64,000 nucleotides of DNA, taken from assembly GCA_964610315.1 (NCBI GenBank), contig CAZSVM010000010.1, positions 23,981-87,980 of the forward strand. The letters are read 5' to 3'. The DNA is from JAQVEM01 sp964610315 (GTDB taxonomy: Bacteria; Actinomycetota; Humimicrobiia; Humimicrobiales; Humimicrobiaceae). The notes under the pieces are model-generated. The model saw nothing but the letters and a program-made list of their open reading frames with translations. It made no database searches and was not told the DNA's origin. Of this stretch, positions 33,595 through 42,410 are shown one piece after another. Within the stretch, counting starts at the first letter, position 1. Each line of letters starts with the position of its first letter. The position numbers and the translations under genes are program-made.

Positions 33595-35106
33595 ATGAAG
33601 AACTACCAGAGATTGATTTTGTCGGTATTGTCCGCGCTGTTTCTGTTTCTTAGTTTTAAAGAGATGGGTTTTTTTGCCTGGTTCTCGTTTATACCATTTT
33701 TATTTGTGGTATATAAATCGAATCTGAGGCAAACCATACTTTTCAGCTATATATGCGGATTGGGTTTTTTCAGTGGTGCTACTTACTGGATGATCAAGCT
33801 TCCGGTGAAATATACCTGGATGCTTCTGGCAATTCTACTGGGAATTATACTTATTGTTTTTGGAGTTGCCTTATATTTTATATTTAAAAAAATACATCAG
33901 CCCTATTTAAGAATATTTTTAATCCCGGCAGTATGGATACTGATTGAATTTTTAAGATCGCAGACGCTTCTGGCCTTTACCATTGGCATACTGGGCTACT
34001 CCCAGCATAATTTCCTTCCTCTTATACAGGTTACCAGATTTACCGGTATCTACGGGATATCCTTCATTATAATCCTGTTTAATGTAACTATTTTTGAGAC
34101 TATAATGTTTTCCATAAAAAATAAAAAACTCATTTTCAAGTATTTAATTATCAGCATATCTGTTCTGGTGGTTTTTGCTGCTTACGGTATTGTTAGCGTG
34201 AATAATAATCTGAACCGGGTTATAGAACACAAAGGTTATAATGAAATAAAGGTAGCCATAGTACAGCCTAATATATTGCTTGGGGAAAAATATTTGGGGA
34301 AGGGGACGGAAACAATTCCGGATCCCTATGGAGAAGACGGAACCTATTTCAAAGAAGGAACGGAGCTGGTTATATTTCCTGAAAGTATACTGTGGGGATC
34401 TATGGATGAAAATAAAAATTTCAAAAACTGGTCAAAGGAAGTAGCAGAAGAGGAAAATATAAACCTGCTTATAGGACAGTATGTTCATAATGAAGCCTCT
34501 ACTGAATATTATAATTCGGCTTTTTTATATGGCTCCAGATTAGAAGTTCTGGGAAGATATGATGAAATTCATCCCGTGCCTTTCAGTCAGTATATGCCCT
34601 ATCCAAAAGTTTTGGGTTTTTTAAAGTTTTTGGATTTTTCCATAGTAAATCTAATTCCTTCCAAAGATTACAGCCCCATTAATTATCCGGGGAAAGGTAA
34701 ACTGGGAATAAACATATGTTATGAGTCAACCATACCCTCTATTGCCAGAAATATAAGAAACAATGGAGCTGAAGCTATTGTGGTACTCTCGGATAATTCA
34801 AGCCTGGATGATAGTATAGCTCCCTGGCATCATCTCATATTTTCAAAAGTAAGAGCCATTGAAAACGGATGTTATGTAGTACATTGTGCCAATACCGGAA
34901 TATCCGCTATAATTTCTCCCGATGGAGATATTGTAGTAAAGTCCGATCTTTTGGAAAAAGAAGTGTTGTACGGAAGTATTTTTCTTATACCGGTAAAAAC
35001 TTTTTATTCAAAATTCGGCAATCTTCTTTTATTCATATACTGGGGAATAGTCTTTTTAGCCGCTATTTCCTATCTTGTTTTTAGAAAAATCGGAAAAATA
35101 AAATAG
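33595..35106 (+). CDS. lnt: Apolipoprotein N-acyltransferase homologue with altered active site
   Basis: 503-aa membrane protein: eight or so hydrophobic helices, six of them in residues 5-200, then an extracytoplasmic nitrilase domain (about 215-470) and a final helix, the Lnt layout. Lnt adds the third acyl chain to lipoproteins. The nucleophile region GINICYEST (Cys375, Tyr376, Glu377) and Glu263 (FPES) are kept. In the segment RYDEIHPVPFSQYMP the catalytic lysine position is Glu324 and the FGE glutamate is Gln332 instead, compared with the E. coli pattern K335 and E343 known from work on that enzyme. Function may be changed or lost. Two lipoproteins in this window would be candidate substrates. 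Confidence 0.85.
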   Translation: MKNYQRLILSVLSALFLFLSFKEMGFFAWFSFIPFLFVVYKSNLRQTILFSYICGLGFFSGATYWMIKLPVKYTWMLLAILLGIILIVFGVALYFIFKKIHQPYLRIFLIPAVWILIEFLRSQTLLAFTIGILGYSQHNFLPLIQVTRFTGIYGISFIIILFNVTIFETIMFSIKNKKLIFKYLIISISVLVVFAAYGIVSVNNNLNRVIEHKGYNEIKVAIVQPNILLGEKYLGKGTETIPDPYGEDGTYFKEGTELVIFPESILWGSMDENKNFKNWSKEVAEEENINLLIGQYVHNEASTEYYNSAFLYGSRLEVLGRYDEIHPVPFSQYMPYPKVLGFLKFLDFSIVNLIPSKDYSPINYPGKGKLGINICYESTIPSIARNIRNNGAEAIVVLSDNSSLDDSIAPWHHLIFSKVRAIENGCYVVHCANTGISAIISPDGDIVVKSDLLEKEVLYGSIFLIPVKTFYSKFGNLLLFIYWGIVFLAAISYLVFRKIGKIK

Positions 35107-35142
35107 CTGCCCGTTAAATAATAATAATAATAAAATAATAAA

Positions 35143-35189
35143 TAAATATTGCATAATATTTATTTATTATGTATAATATGCAATATTTA
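35143..35189 (+). promoter_or_regulatory. argC operon promoter embedded in an inverted repeat (candidate ArgR operator)
   Basis: -35 TTGCAT (35149-35154), 17-base spacer and perfect -10 TATAAT (35172-35177). A 13-bp inverted repeat, TAAATATTGCATA (35143-35155) and TATGCAATATTTA (35177-35189), covers both hexamers. Because argR lies in this operon, the repeat is a candidate ArgR site; it is AT-rich with TGCA cores but does not match the classical ARG box spacing exactly, so the regulator is inferred. Confidence 0.65.
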
Positions 35190-35206
35190 AAATGGAGGAT
35201 TTATTT

Positions 35207-36271
35207 ATGAAAAATATAATTAAAGCAGGAATTGTAGGAGGTTCGGGATTTACCGGATTGGAACTGGTAAAAGTATTGAGCAGACATAAATATGTAAAAT
35301 TAATTTTTGTTACTTCCAGGACCTATAAAAATTTATCGGTAAGTGAAGTATTTCCGTCATATCAGGATAATGAAGATGACAAACTTACTTTTATAGAACA
35401 GTCTGAAATTAAAAACTTTGAAGATACCGATATAATATTTCTTTGTTTACCTCCTCATAAATCAATGGAATATTTAAAGGGAATTACCGGTGAGTACCAT
35501 TTTAAAGTTATAGATGTAGGTTCCGATTTCAGGTTAAAAAATCCGGATGATTATAAATACTGGTATGGCACAGAGCATATTATGAAAAATGAGCTTTCCG
35601 AATTTGTGTATGGCCTGCCGGAGATAAATAGAGATATGATAAAAAAAGCTAAATATATTGCCAATCCTGGCTGTTATCCTACCTCTGTTCTTTTGGGGCT
35701 TGCACCGGTTGTAAAGAGCGATATCGATATCCTGGATATATATATTGATTCAAAATCCGGAATAAGCGGAGCCGGAAGGAAACTGGTAGATAAGTATCTT
35801 TTTACCAGTATAGAAAATAATTTTTATGCTTATTCTGTTACCGGCCACAGGCACACCGGAGAAATAGAACAGGAGATAGAAAATATTTCCGGAAAAAAAT
35901 TTAAAATAAGTTTTACTCCGCATCTTGTTCCTTTAACCAGGGGCATATTTACCTCTATATACTGTAAGGTCAAACCTGTCGCAGAAGAGAGTAACACAGA
36001 GGAAAAAATATACGGCTTGCTGGAAGAATTCTGTAAAAATCTTCCCTTTGTCAGGTTTATCGGTACTGAAATACCCCAGCTTAAGGATGTGGTGGGAACC
36101 AACCTGTGTATTATAGGTTATAATTTTGATGAGAGAGCCAATACCCTTAAGATTTTTACTGTGATAGATAATCTTCTGAAGGGAGCTGCAGGACAGGCCG
36201 TTCAGAATATGAATATTATGATGGGTTTCAATGAAAAAGAAGGATTAAATTTTAACGGATTATTTTCTTAA
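35207..36271 (+). CDS. argC: N-acetyl-gamma-glutamyl-phosphate reductase
   Basis: Third step of arginine synthesis, reducing N-acetylglutamyl phosphate to the semialdehyde with NADPH. 354 aa. The nucleotide-binding GIVGGSGFTGLELVK is at the N-terminus, and the catalytic cysteine is in ANPGCYPTSVLL; the conserved SGISGAGRK and SVTGHRHTGEIEQE follow. The start at 35207 is chosen over 35192 because GGAGGA (35194-35199) lies seven bases before it. First gene of argCJBDFRGH. Confidence 0.97.
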   Translation: MKNIIKAGIVGGSGFTGLELVKVLSRHKYVKLIFVTSRTYKNLSVSEVFPSYQDNEDDKLTFIEQSEIKNFEDTDIIFLCLPPHKSMEYLKGITGEYHFKVIDVGSDFRLKNPDDYKYWYGTEHIMKNELSEFVYGLPEINRDMIKKAKYIANPGCYPTSVLLGLAPVVKSDIDILDIYIDSKSGISGAGRKLVDKYLFTSIENNFYAYSVTGHRHTGEIEQEIENISGKKFKISFTPHLVPLTRGIFTSIYCKVKPVAEESNTEEKIYGLLEEFCKNLPFVRFIGTEIPQLKDVVGTNLCIIGYNFDERANTLKIFTVIDNLLKGAAGQAVQNMNIMMGFNEKEGLNFNGLFS

Positions 36272-36297
36272 AAACAGGAAAGGATTTGGAATTGGAT

Positions 36298-37542
36298 ATG
36301 AGTGTAAAACCGGATAAAAAGGATGATTATTTTAAAATTATAAAAAATGGAACTATAACTACCGTTCCCGGATTTTATGCCTCTGCCTGCCACTGCGGCA
36401 TTAAAAATTCGATGAAACCGGATATTTGTATAATATATACTCCCGAAGGGAGTACCTGCAGTGGTATTTTTACCACCAATAAATTTATGGCAGCGCCGGT
36501 ATTGATTACCAAAGAACAGTTGAAAAAAGAAGGAAATATCAAGGCTGTGGTGATAAACAGCGGAATTGCCAATGCCTGTACCGGTAATACAGGATATGTT
36601 AATGCAAAAAAAACCATAGATATAGCTGCTCGGTATCTGGGTATCGGTAAGGAGAACGTAATAGTGTCATCAACCGGGATAACCGGGAAACAGCTGCCTA
36701 TGGATAAAATAGAAGAGGGGATAAAAAAATGTTCAGATAACTTAAGTTCTGACGGTGGTCACCGGGCTGCGGAAGCAATACTAACTACCGATTTAATTAC
36801 CAAGGAAATAGCGGTAAGTATTAATGTCAAAAATGGAAAAAATATAATAATAGGAGGTACGGCCAAGGGTTCGGGAATGATAGAACCCAATATGGCCACT
36901 CTTCTGGTATTTATAACCACTAATGCCGGGATTTCCAGGAGTTTACTTGACAAACTGCTGCATGAGGAAGCGGATACCAGTTTTAACAGCATAACAATCG
37001 ATGGATGCCAGAGCACAAATGATATGGTTATAGTTATGGCCAATTCCCATAGTGATATAAATATAAAAAATAAAGAGGATAAATATTATAAAGAATTTAA
37101 AGATGCGTTTTCATATGTAATGAAAGACCTGGCAAAAAAAATAGTCCTGGACGGGGAAGGGGCAACCAAATTGATTAAAATAAAGATAATAAATGCAGAG
37201 GATATATCCGGTGCAAAAAAATTAGCCTTAAAGGTTGCAAACTCTAACCTTTTCAAATCCGCTATGTTTGGTCAGGATCTTAACTGGGGAAGAATATATA
37301 CCGCTCTGGGTTCGTCTGACTGTAATTTTGATCCTGACAAAGTAGGTATATACATTGATGATATATTAATTGCAGAAAATGGCGAAGGAGTGGATTTCAA
37401 TAAGGAAGAAACGGGAAAACTTATGAAAAAAAGGGAAATAGAATTTACTATCGATTTGAATTATGGGAATAAAAACTTCGAGGTTTTAACCGCGGATCTT
37501 TCATTTGATTACATTAAAATAAATGCTCTATATCATACATAA
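36298..37542 (+). CDS. argJ: Bifunctional ornithine acetyltransferase / N-acetylglutamate synthase
   Basis: Transfers acetyl from N-acetylornithine to glutamate, making the arginine route cyclic. 414 aa. The autocleavage site lies in EPNMATLLVFITTNA, where the threonine becomes the N-terminal nucleophile of the beta chain. The conserved KGSGMIEPNMATLL and NSITIDGCQSTNDM are present. Alternative in-frame TTG starts at 36286 and 36292 compete with ATG 36298; 36292 has the better spacing from AGGA. Follows argC by 26 bases. Confidence 0.96.
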   Translation: MSVKPDKKDDYFKIIKNGTITTVPGFYASACHCGIKNSMKPDICIIYTPEGSTCSGIFTTNKFMAAPVLITKEQLKKEGNIKAVVINSGIANACTGNTGYVNAKKTIDIAARYLGIGKENVIVSSTGITGKQLPMDKIEEGIKKCSDNLSSDGGHRAAEAILTTDLITKEIAVSINVKNGKNIIIGGTAKGSGMIEPNMATLLVFITTNAGISRSLLDKLLHEEADTSFNSITIDGCQSTNDMVIVMANSHSDINIKNKEDKYYKEFKDAFSYVMKDLAKKIVLDGEGATKLIKIKIINAEDISGAKKLALKVANSNLFKSAMFGQDLNWGRIYTALGSSDCNFDPDKVGIYIDDILIAENGEGVDFNKEETGKLMKKREIEFTIDLNYGNKNFEVLTADLSFDYIKINALYHT

Positions 37543-37592
37543 ACAAAAGGTATTAAATTTCAAAAGGTAAAGTTATAAGAAAAGGTAATAAA

Positions 37593-38513
37593 ATGAACTA
37601 CATTAAAGAAAACAGCATCGAAGAAAATAAGCTTTATATGGGCAAAGTGGAGGTTCTATTAGAATCGCTGCCTTATATAAAAGAATATTTTGATAAAGTG
37701 GTGGTAGTTAAAATAGGCGGAAGCATGATGGAGGATAACAATATACTGGAAAGTGCCCTTGACGACTTAATTCTCATGAAATATGTGGGAATAAAAGTGG
37801 TACTTATACACGGCGGCGGTAAACAGATTAATGAGATGGCGGTAGAAAGGGGAATAAAACCGCAATTCGTGGATGGATTGAGAGTAACTAACCGGGATAC
37901 TATCGAGATAGTAAAAATGGTCCTGGTCGGAGATATAAATACCAAGATTGTATCTTTTCTTAATAAACATGGAAATATAGCAGTAGGAATATCCGGTAAC
38001 GACGGCGGTTTTATAAAGTGCAGTAAGAAAAAATATAAGAAGAATGGGAAAAACGTGGATTTAGGTTTCGTAGGGGAGATTGACAGCGTCAATTCCCAAT
38101 TTTTAGGCAATATTTTAAAAAACGGTTATATACCGGTTATTGCCACGCTGGGAGCGGATAACAAGGGAAATATATATAATATAAATGCGGACACTTGTGC
38201 CGCTGAAATTGCAGTCTCTCTTAACGCCAAGAAAATGATCCTGCTTACCGATGTGGACGGAATAATGAAAATAAAAGGCAAAGAAAAAAAATTAATATCT
38301 ATATTAACCATGGAACAGTGCATGAAATTAATAAAATCAGGCAAAATAAGTTCAGGAATGATTCCCAAGGTCATAGCTTGTATAGATGCATTAAAAAGCG
38401 GGGCGGAAAGGACCCATATATTAAACGGGATCAAAAAACATTCCATACTGGTGGAAATATTCACCGATAAAGGCATTGGTACCATGATAACCAGCAGTAA
38501 GGAGGTAAAATAA
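37593..38513 (+). CDS. argB: Acetylglutamate kinase
   Basis: Second step of arginine synthesis. 306 aa, amino-acid kinase fold. Phosphate-binding VVVKIGGSMM near the N-terminus, IHGGGKQINEM, the arginine-sensitive region FVDGLRVTNRDTIEIVKMVL and GGFIKC/NINADTCAAEIAVSL are seen. An N-terminal extension of about 30 residues (KENSIEENKLYMGKVEVLLE) precedes the kinase core; such extensions occur in hexameric, arginine-inhibited ArgB enzymes, so feedback inhibition is plausible. AAAGGTAA precedes the ATG. Three bases to argD. Confidence 0.97.
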   Translation: MNYIKENSIEENKLYMGKVEVLLESLPYIKEYFDKVVVVKIGGSMMEDNNILESALDDLILMKYVGIKVVLIHGGGKQINEMAVERGIKPQFVDGLRVTNRDTIEIVKMVLVGDINTKIVSFLNKHGNIAVGISGNDGGFIKCSKKKYKKNGKNVDLGFVGEIDSVNSQFLGNILKNGYIPVIATLGADNKGNIYNINADTCAAEIAVSLNAKKMILLTDVDGIMKIKGKEKKLISILTMEQCMKLIKSGKISSGMIPKVIACIDALKSGAERTHILNGIKKHSILVEIFTDKGIGTMITSSKEVK

Positions 38514-38515
38514 TT

Positions 38516-39715
38516 ATGGATAAGAATTCGAAAATATTTGATATGGGAAAAAAGTATTTGATGCCTACCTACAACAGGCTGCCGGTGGTATTTGAAAAAG
38601 CTAAAATGCAGTACCTCTGGGATGTTGAAGGAAACAAATACCTCGACTTTATAGCCGGTTATGGATGCCTCAATGTGGGACACAGTAATAAAGAGGTGGT
38701 AAGTGCCTTAAAAAACCAAATCAGTAAAATCATACAGTCTTCCAATGTGTATTATAATAAACCACAGGTTATGCTGGCGAAAAAATTGTGTGAAATTTCC
38801 GGATTTGGAGAGAAAATATTTTTTGCTAACAGCGGTACGGAATCTATTGAGGGAGCTATAAAACTGGCCAGGAAATATTCGACCGATAATTATGATTCAT
38901 TACGATATGAAGTTATTACATTTAAGAGAGCTTTTCATGGAAGGACGCTGGGAGCTCTTGCGGCTACAGCTCAATTAGAGAAGCAAAAATTATTTGAACC
39001 CTTGCTTGCCGGATTCAAATATGCGGAACTGAATAATATGGAATCGGTAAAAGAATTGATGAATGAAAATACCTGCGCTGTTATGCTGGAGCCGGTTCAG
39101 GGTGAGGGCGGTGTTTATCCTGCGGATAAAGAATTTATGAAAAACTTAAGGGATATGTGTAGCGAAAAAGATATGTTGCTTATTTTAGATGAAATACAAA
39201 CCGGTTTTGGAAGGACCGGGAGTATGTTTGCCTACCAAAATTACGGTGTTTATCCTGATATACTGGTAGTAGCAAAAAGTTTGGGGGGCGGAATGCCCAT
39301 AGGAGCAATAATATCCAGGAATAAAGCAGCAGCAAGTTTTGGACCGGGAACACATGGTTCAACATTTGGAGGAAATGCTGCCTCATGTGCTGCAGGACTG
39401 GCAGTCCTTGATTATATAATAGATAATAAGCTGACTGAAAAATCCAAAAGATTAGGACAGTATTTTACGGAGAAATTGATAAAAATTAAAAAGAAATATT
39501 CTGCAGTAAAAGAAATAAGAGGTATGGGCCTCATGATAGGAATGGAATTCAACAAACCCGTAGCTGAAAATTTGGTTATGGATGCTCTTAGTGATAAACT
39601 GGTTATTAATAAAGTATCAAGCAATACTTTAAGGTTCCTCCCTCCTCTGATAATAACCAAAAAAAATATAAATACACTTATAAAATGGCTGGATAAGAAA
39701 GTAAAGGAGATATAA
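38516..39715 (+). CDS. argD: Acetylornithine aminotransferase
   Basis: PLP enzyme converting N-acetylglutamate semialdehyde to N-acetylornithine; 399 aa, class III aminotransferase. The PLP lysine is in VVAKSLGGGMP, with FANSGTESIEGAIKLAR, GRTLGALAAT, MLEPVQGEGG and LILDEIQTGFGRTG. Start ATG with AGGAGG upstream. The family also includes ornithine aminotransferase, but the operon context fixes the role. Two bases separate it from argF. Confidence 0.96.
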   Translation: MDKNSKIFDMGKKYLMPTYNRLPVVFEKAKMQYLWDVEGNKYLDFIAGYGCLNVGHSNKEVVSALKNQISKIIQSSNVYYNKPQVMLAKKLCEISGFGEKIFFANSGTESIEGAIKLARKYSTDNYDSLRYEVITFKRAFHGRTLGALAATAQLEKQKLFEPLLAGFKYAELNNMESVKELMNENTCAVMLEPVQGEGGVYPADKEFMKNLRDMCSEKDMLLILDEIQTGFGRTGSMFAYQNYGVYPDILVVAKSLGGGMPIGAIISRNKAAASFGPGTHGSTFGGNAASCAAGLAVLDYIIDNKLTEKSKRLGQYFTEKLIKIKKKYSAVKEIRGMGLMIGMEFNKPVAENLVMDALSDKLVINKVSSNTLRFLPPLIITKKNINTLIKWLDKKVKEI

Positions 39716-39716
39716 A

Positions 39717-40625
39717 GTGAAAAAAGATTTTTTAACCTTGAAAGATTATTCCAAAAAAGAAATTGAATATATAATTGATCTTTCAGGAAAAATTAAGAAA
39801 GATAAAGATAAGTACAGTGATATTTTGAAAGGAAAGAATATAGCTCTGCTTTTCGATAAACACTCTACCAGGACCAGGTTATCCTTTGAGGTCGGAATAA
39901 ATCAACTGGGCGGCCATGCTTTAATCCTGGATTCAAAGAGCCTGCACTTAAGCCGGGGTGAATCTTATAAAGATACGGCAAAGATTTTTTCGTTATATGT
40001 TGAGGGTGTAATTATAAGGACTTTCAAACAGGAAACCATAGAAATTTTTGCGGAATATGGAACCATACCGGTGATAAACGGACTTACAGACACTTATCAT
40101 CCCTGCCAGGTGCTGGCCGATATTTTAACCCTGAAAGAAATGGGAATGCTGGATAAAAAACTTAAATTCGTTTATATGGGAGACAGTAATAATGTAACCA
40201 ACAGTTTAATTATAGGGTTTTCAAAACTGGGGATAGATATAACTGTGGGATGCCCCCCAAAATATTCTCCCGGGAGTGAGATACTGGAATATGCCAAAAG
40301 CCAGAAAGAGGGCAGTAAAATCAACATAATACATGACCCGGTTGAAGCAGTAAGCGGTGCAGATGTAGTTTATACCGATGTATGGTTGAGCATGGGTCAG
40401 GAAACGGATAATTATAAGTTAAAGGAACTTGAAAAATATCAGGTAAACTTTAATTTGTTAAAACAGGCAAAGAAAGAAGTAAAAATAATGCACTGTCTTC
40501 CGGCTCACAGGGGAGAGGAAATTACATCCGAGGTTCTGGATAGCAAAAACTCAATTGTTCTGAATCAGGCGGTCAATCGCCTTTATGCACAAAAGGGGCT
40601 GCTGACTTATTTGTACGGAAATTAA
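39717..40625 (+). CDS. argF: Ornithine carbamoyltransferase
   Basis: 302 aa, GTG start with AAAGGAGAT upstream. The carbamoyl-phosphate loop STRTRLSFEVGINQLGG, the DTYHPCQVLAD segment and the ornithine-binding C-terminal HCLPAHRGEEI (with catalytic Cys) are intact. It makes citrulline from ornithine. No carAB genes are in this window, so carbamoyl phosphate must come from elsewhere. Confidence 0.97.
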   Translation: MKKDFLTLKDYSKKEIEYIIDLSGKIKKDKDKYSDILKGKNIALLFDKHSTRTRLSFEVGINQLGGHALILDSKSLHLSRGESYKDTAKIFSLYVEGVIIRTFKQETIEIFAEYGTIPVINGLTDTYHPCQVLADILTLKEMGMLDKKLKFVYMGDSNNVTNSLIIGFSKLGIDITVGCPPKYSPGSEILEYAKSQKEGSKINIIHDPVEAVSGADVVYTDVWLSMGQETDNYKLKELEKYQVNFNLLKQAKKEVKIMHCLPAHRGEEITSEVLDSKNSIVLNQAVNRLYAQKGLLTYLYGN

Positions 40626-40692
40626 TTATAGGGAAGTTAAGTTTATGCAGTAAAAAAATAATTGAAATAAAAATCAGAGGTAAAATAATAAA

Positions 40693-41151
40693 ATGAGTAG
40701 ATCCGAGAGACTTAGAACCATAAAAAAATTAATAGAAAATAAAAAAATTTCTTCTCAGGAAGAATTATCCAGTGAGCTGATCAAAAGGGGATACCACGTA
40801 ACCCAGTCCACTATTTCAAGAGACCTTAATTATTTGAGAGTAGTAAAAATAAGAAATTATCGGCAGGAGGAATTTTATGCTGCCCGGGTGGGGACATTTG
40901 AGGGTAAAATTTTTGATCCTGAGAAGTTTAAATCCAAATTCAGAGAAAGTGTGGTGTCCGTAAAAAAAACTAATAATATAATTGTAGTAAAAACATTCCC
41001 CGGGGAGGCACAGGGAACAGCTGCCGTGATTGACGGCATGAACTTTGTGGAAATACTGGGTACAGTGGCCGGTGATGATACCATAATTTGCGTTACGGAC
41101 AGCTCCGATAATGCGGTTAAAATATTTGAGATGATGCAAAAACAGTTCTAG
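40693..41151 (+). CDS. argR: Arginine repressor
   Basis: 152 aa. N-terminal winged helix with the recognition segment GYHVTQSTISRDLNYLRVVKI, and C-terminal oligomerisation/arginine-binding domain (VVKTFPGEAQGTAAVIDGM, IAGDDT-like VAGDDTIICV). Hexameric ArgR proteins use arginine as corepressor. Placed between argF and argG it would be autoregulated with the operon if the upstream inverted repeat is its operator. Confidence 0.96.
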   Translation: MSRSERLRTIKKLIENKKISSQEELSSELIKRGYHVTQSTISRDLNYLRVVKIRNYRQEEFYAARVGTFEGKIFDPEKFKSKFRESVVSVKKTNNIIVVKTFPGEAQGTAAVIDGMNFVEILGTVAGDDTIICVTDSSDNAVKIFEMMQKQF

Positions 41152-41210
41152 GTAGATTATAAAATATAAAAAAAGATAATTTGACTGAATAATTAACGAA
41201 AGGATTAAAA

Positions 41211-42410
41211 ATGACTGATAAAGTAGTTTTGGCATATTCGGGGGGACTTGATACTTCCATTTCCATAAAATGGATTAAAGATAAGTATAATATGGAAGTA
41301 ATAGCAGCTCTTATAGATTGCGGTCAGCCTGATGATTTAAGGAAAGCTTATCAGAGAGCACTGGAGATAGGAGCTTCCAAATCTATATTAATTGATGCCA
41401 AAAATGAATTTATAAATAGTTTTATTCTTCCTTCAGTAAAAGCAAATCTGAAATACGAAAAAAAATATCCGCTGGCTACAGCACTGGCAAGACCTTTAAT
41501 AGCAAAGAAACTAGTGGAAACAGCAAAAAAAGAAGGGGCAAAAGCAGTAGCTCATGGTTGTACCGCAAAAGGTAATGATCAGGTACGTTTTGATGTGGGA
41601 ATAAGAAGCCTGGCACCGGATCTAAAAATAATTGCCCCTCAAAGGGAGTGGGGTATATCAAGAGAGGAGGCAATTAAATATGCGGCGGAGCATAATATTA
41701 AAACACTGGTAACCAAAAAAAGCCCCTATAGTATCGATGAAAACTTATGGGGCAGAAGCATTGAATGTGGGGTGCTTGAAGATCCCTGGAATGAACCTCC
41801 GGAGGATATATATCAGTGGACGAAAATTACCAGGGGTAGGGATGAATTCGGATATCTGGAAATAGGATTTCAGGAGGGAAGTCCTGTTTCACTAAATGGT
41901 AAAAATATGACTGCGGACATGATTATTAAAAAACTTAATAAGGAAGCGGGTTCTTATGGAATTGGGAGAATCGATATGGTGGAAAATAGACTGATCGGGA
42001 TAAAATCAAGGGAAATTTATGAATCTCCGGCAGCGGAAATCATAATTGAAGCCCACCGGCAACTTGAATCATTGATACTGGATAGGGAACTGGTTCATTA
42101 TAAATATATTTTGGAAGAAAAATTAGCGGAAATGGTATATTATGGACTATGGTTTACCCCACTGCGAAGCTGTTTGTGTTCCTTCATGGACCAAAGTCAG
42201 ATTTTTGTGACTGGAACGGTAAAAATTAAACTTGAGTACAAGAGTTTTAAAGTAGTGGGAAGGAAATCAAATTATTCTTTGTATGATATAAATCTGGCTA
42301 CTTATGATAAAGCAGATAAATTTGACCACAGACATTCGGAAAGTTTCATTAAATTATGGGGTTATCCTTATGAAATATTAGGAAAAAAAGGAAGGATCGA
42401 TGGAAAATAA
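41211..42410 (+). CDS. argG: Argininosuccinate synthase
   Basis: 399 aa, joins citrulline and aspartate with ATP. N-type P-loop AYSGGLDTSISIKWI at the N-terminus, AHGCTAKGNDQVRFDVG, and the GRSIECGVLEDPWNEPPED region are characteristic. Its end overlaps argH by 11 bases, indicating coupling. AAAGG lies before the ATG. Confidence 0.98.
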   Translation: MTDKVVLAYSGGLDTSISIKWIKDKYNMEVIAALIDCGQPDDLRKAYQRALEIGASKSILIDAKNEFINSFILPSVKANLKYEKKYPLATALARPLIAKKLVETAKKEGAKAVAHGCTAKGNDQVRFDVGIRSLAPDLKIIAPQREWGISREEAIKYAAEHNIKTLVTKKSPYSIDENLWGRSIECGVLEDPWNEPPEDIYQWTKITRGRDEFGYLEIGFQEGSPVSLNGKNMTADMIIKKLNKEAGSYGIGRIDMVENRLIGIKSREIYESPAAEIIIEAHRQLESLILDRELVHYKYILEEKLAEMVYYGLWFTPLRSCLCSFMDQSQIFVTGTVKIKLEYKSFKVVGRKSNYSLYDINLATYDKADKFDHRHSESFIKLWGYPYEILGKKGRIDGK

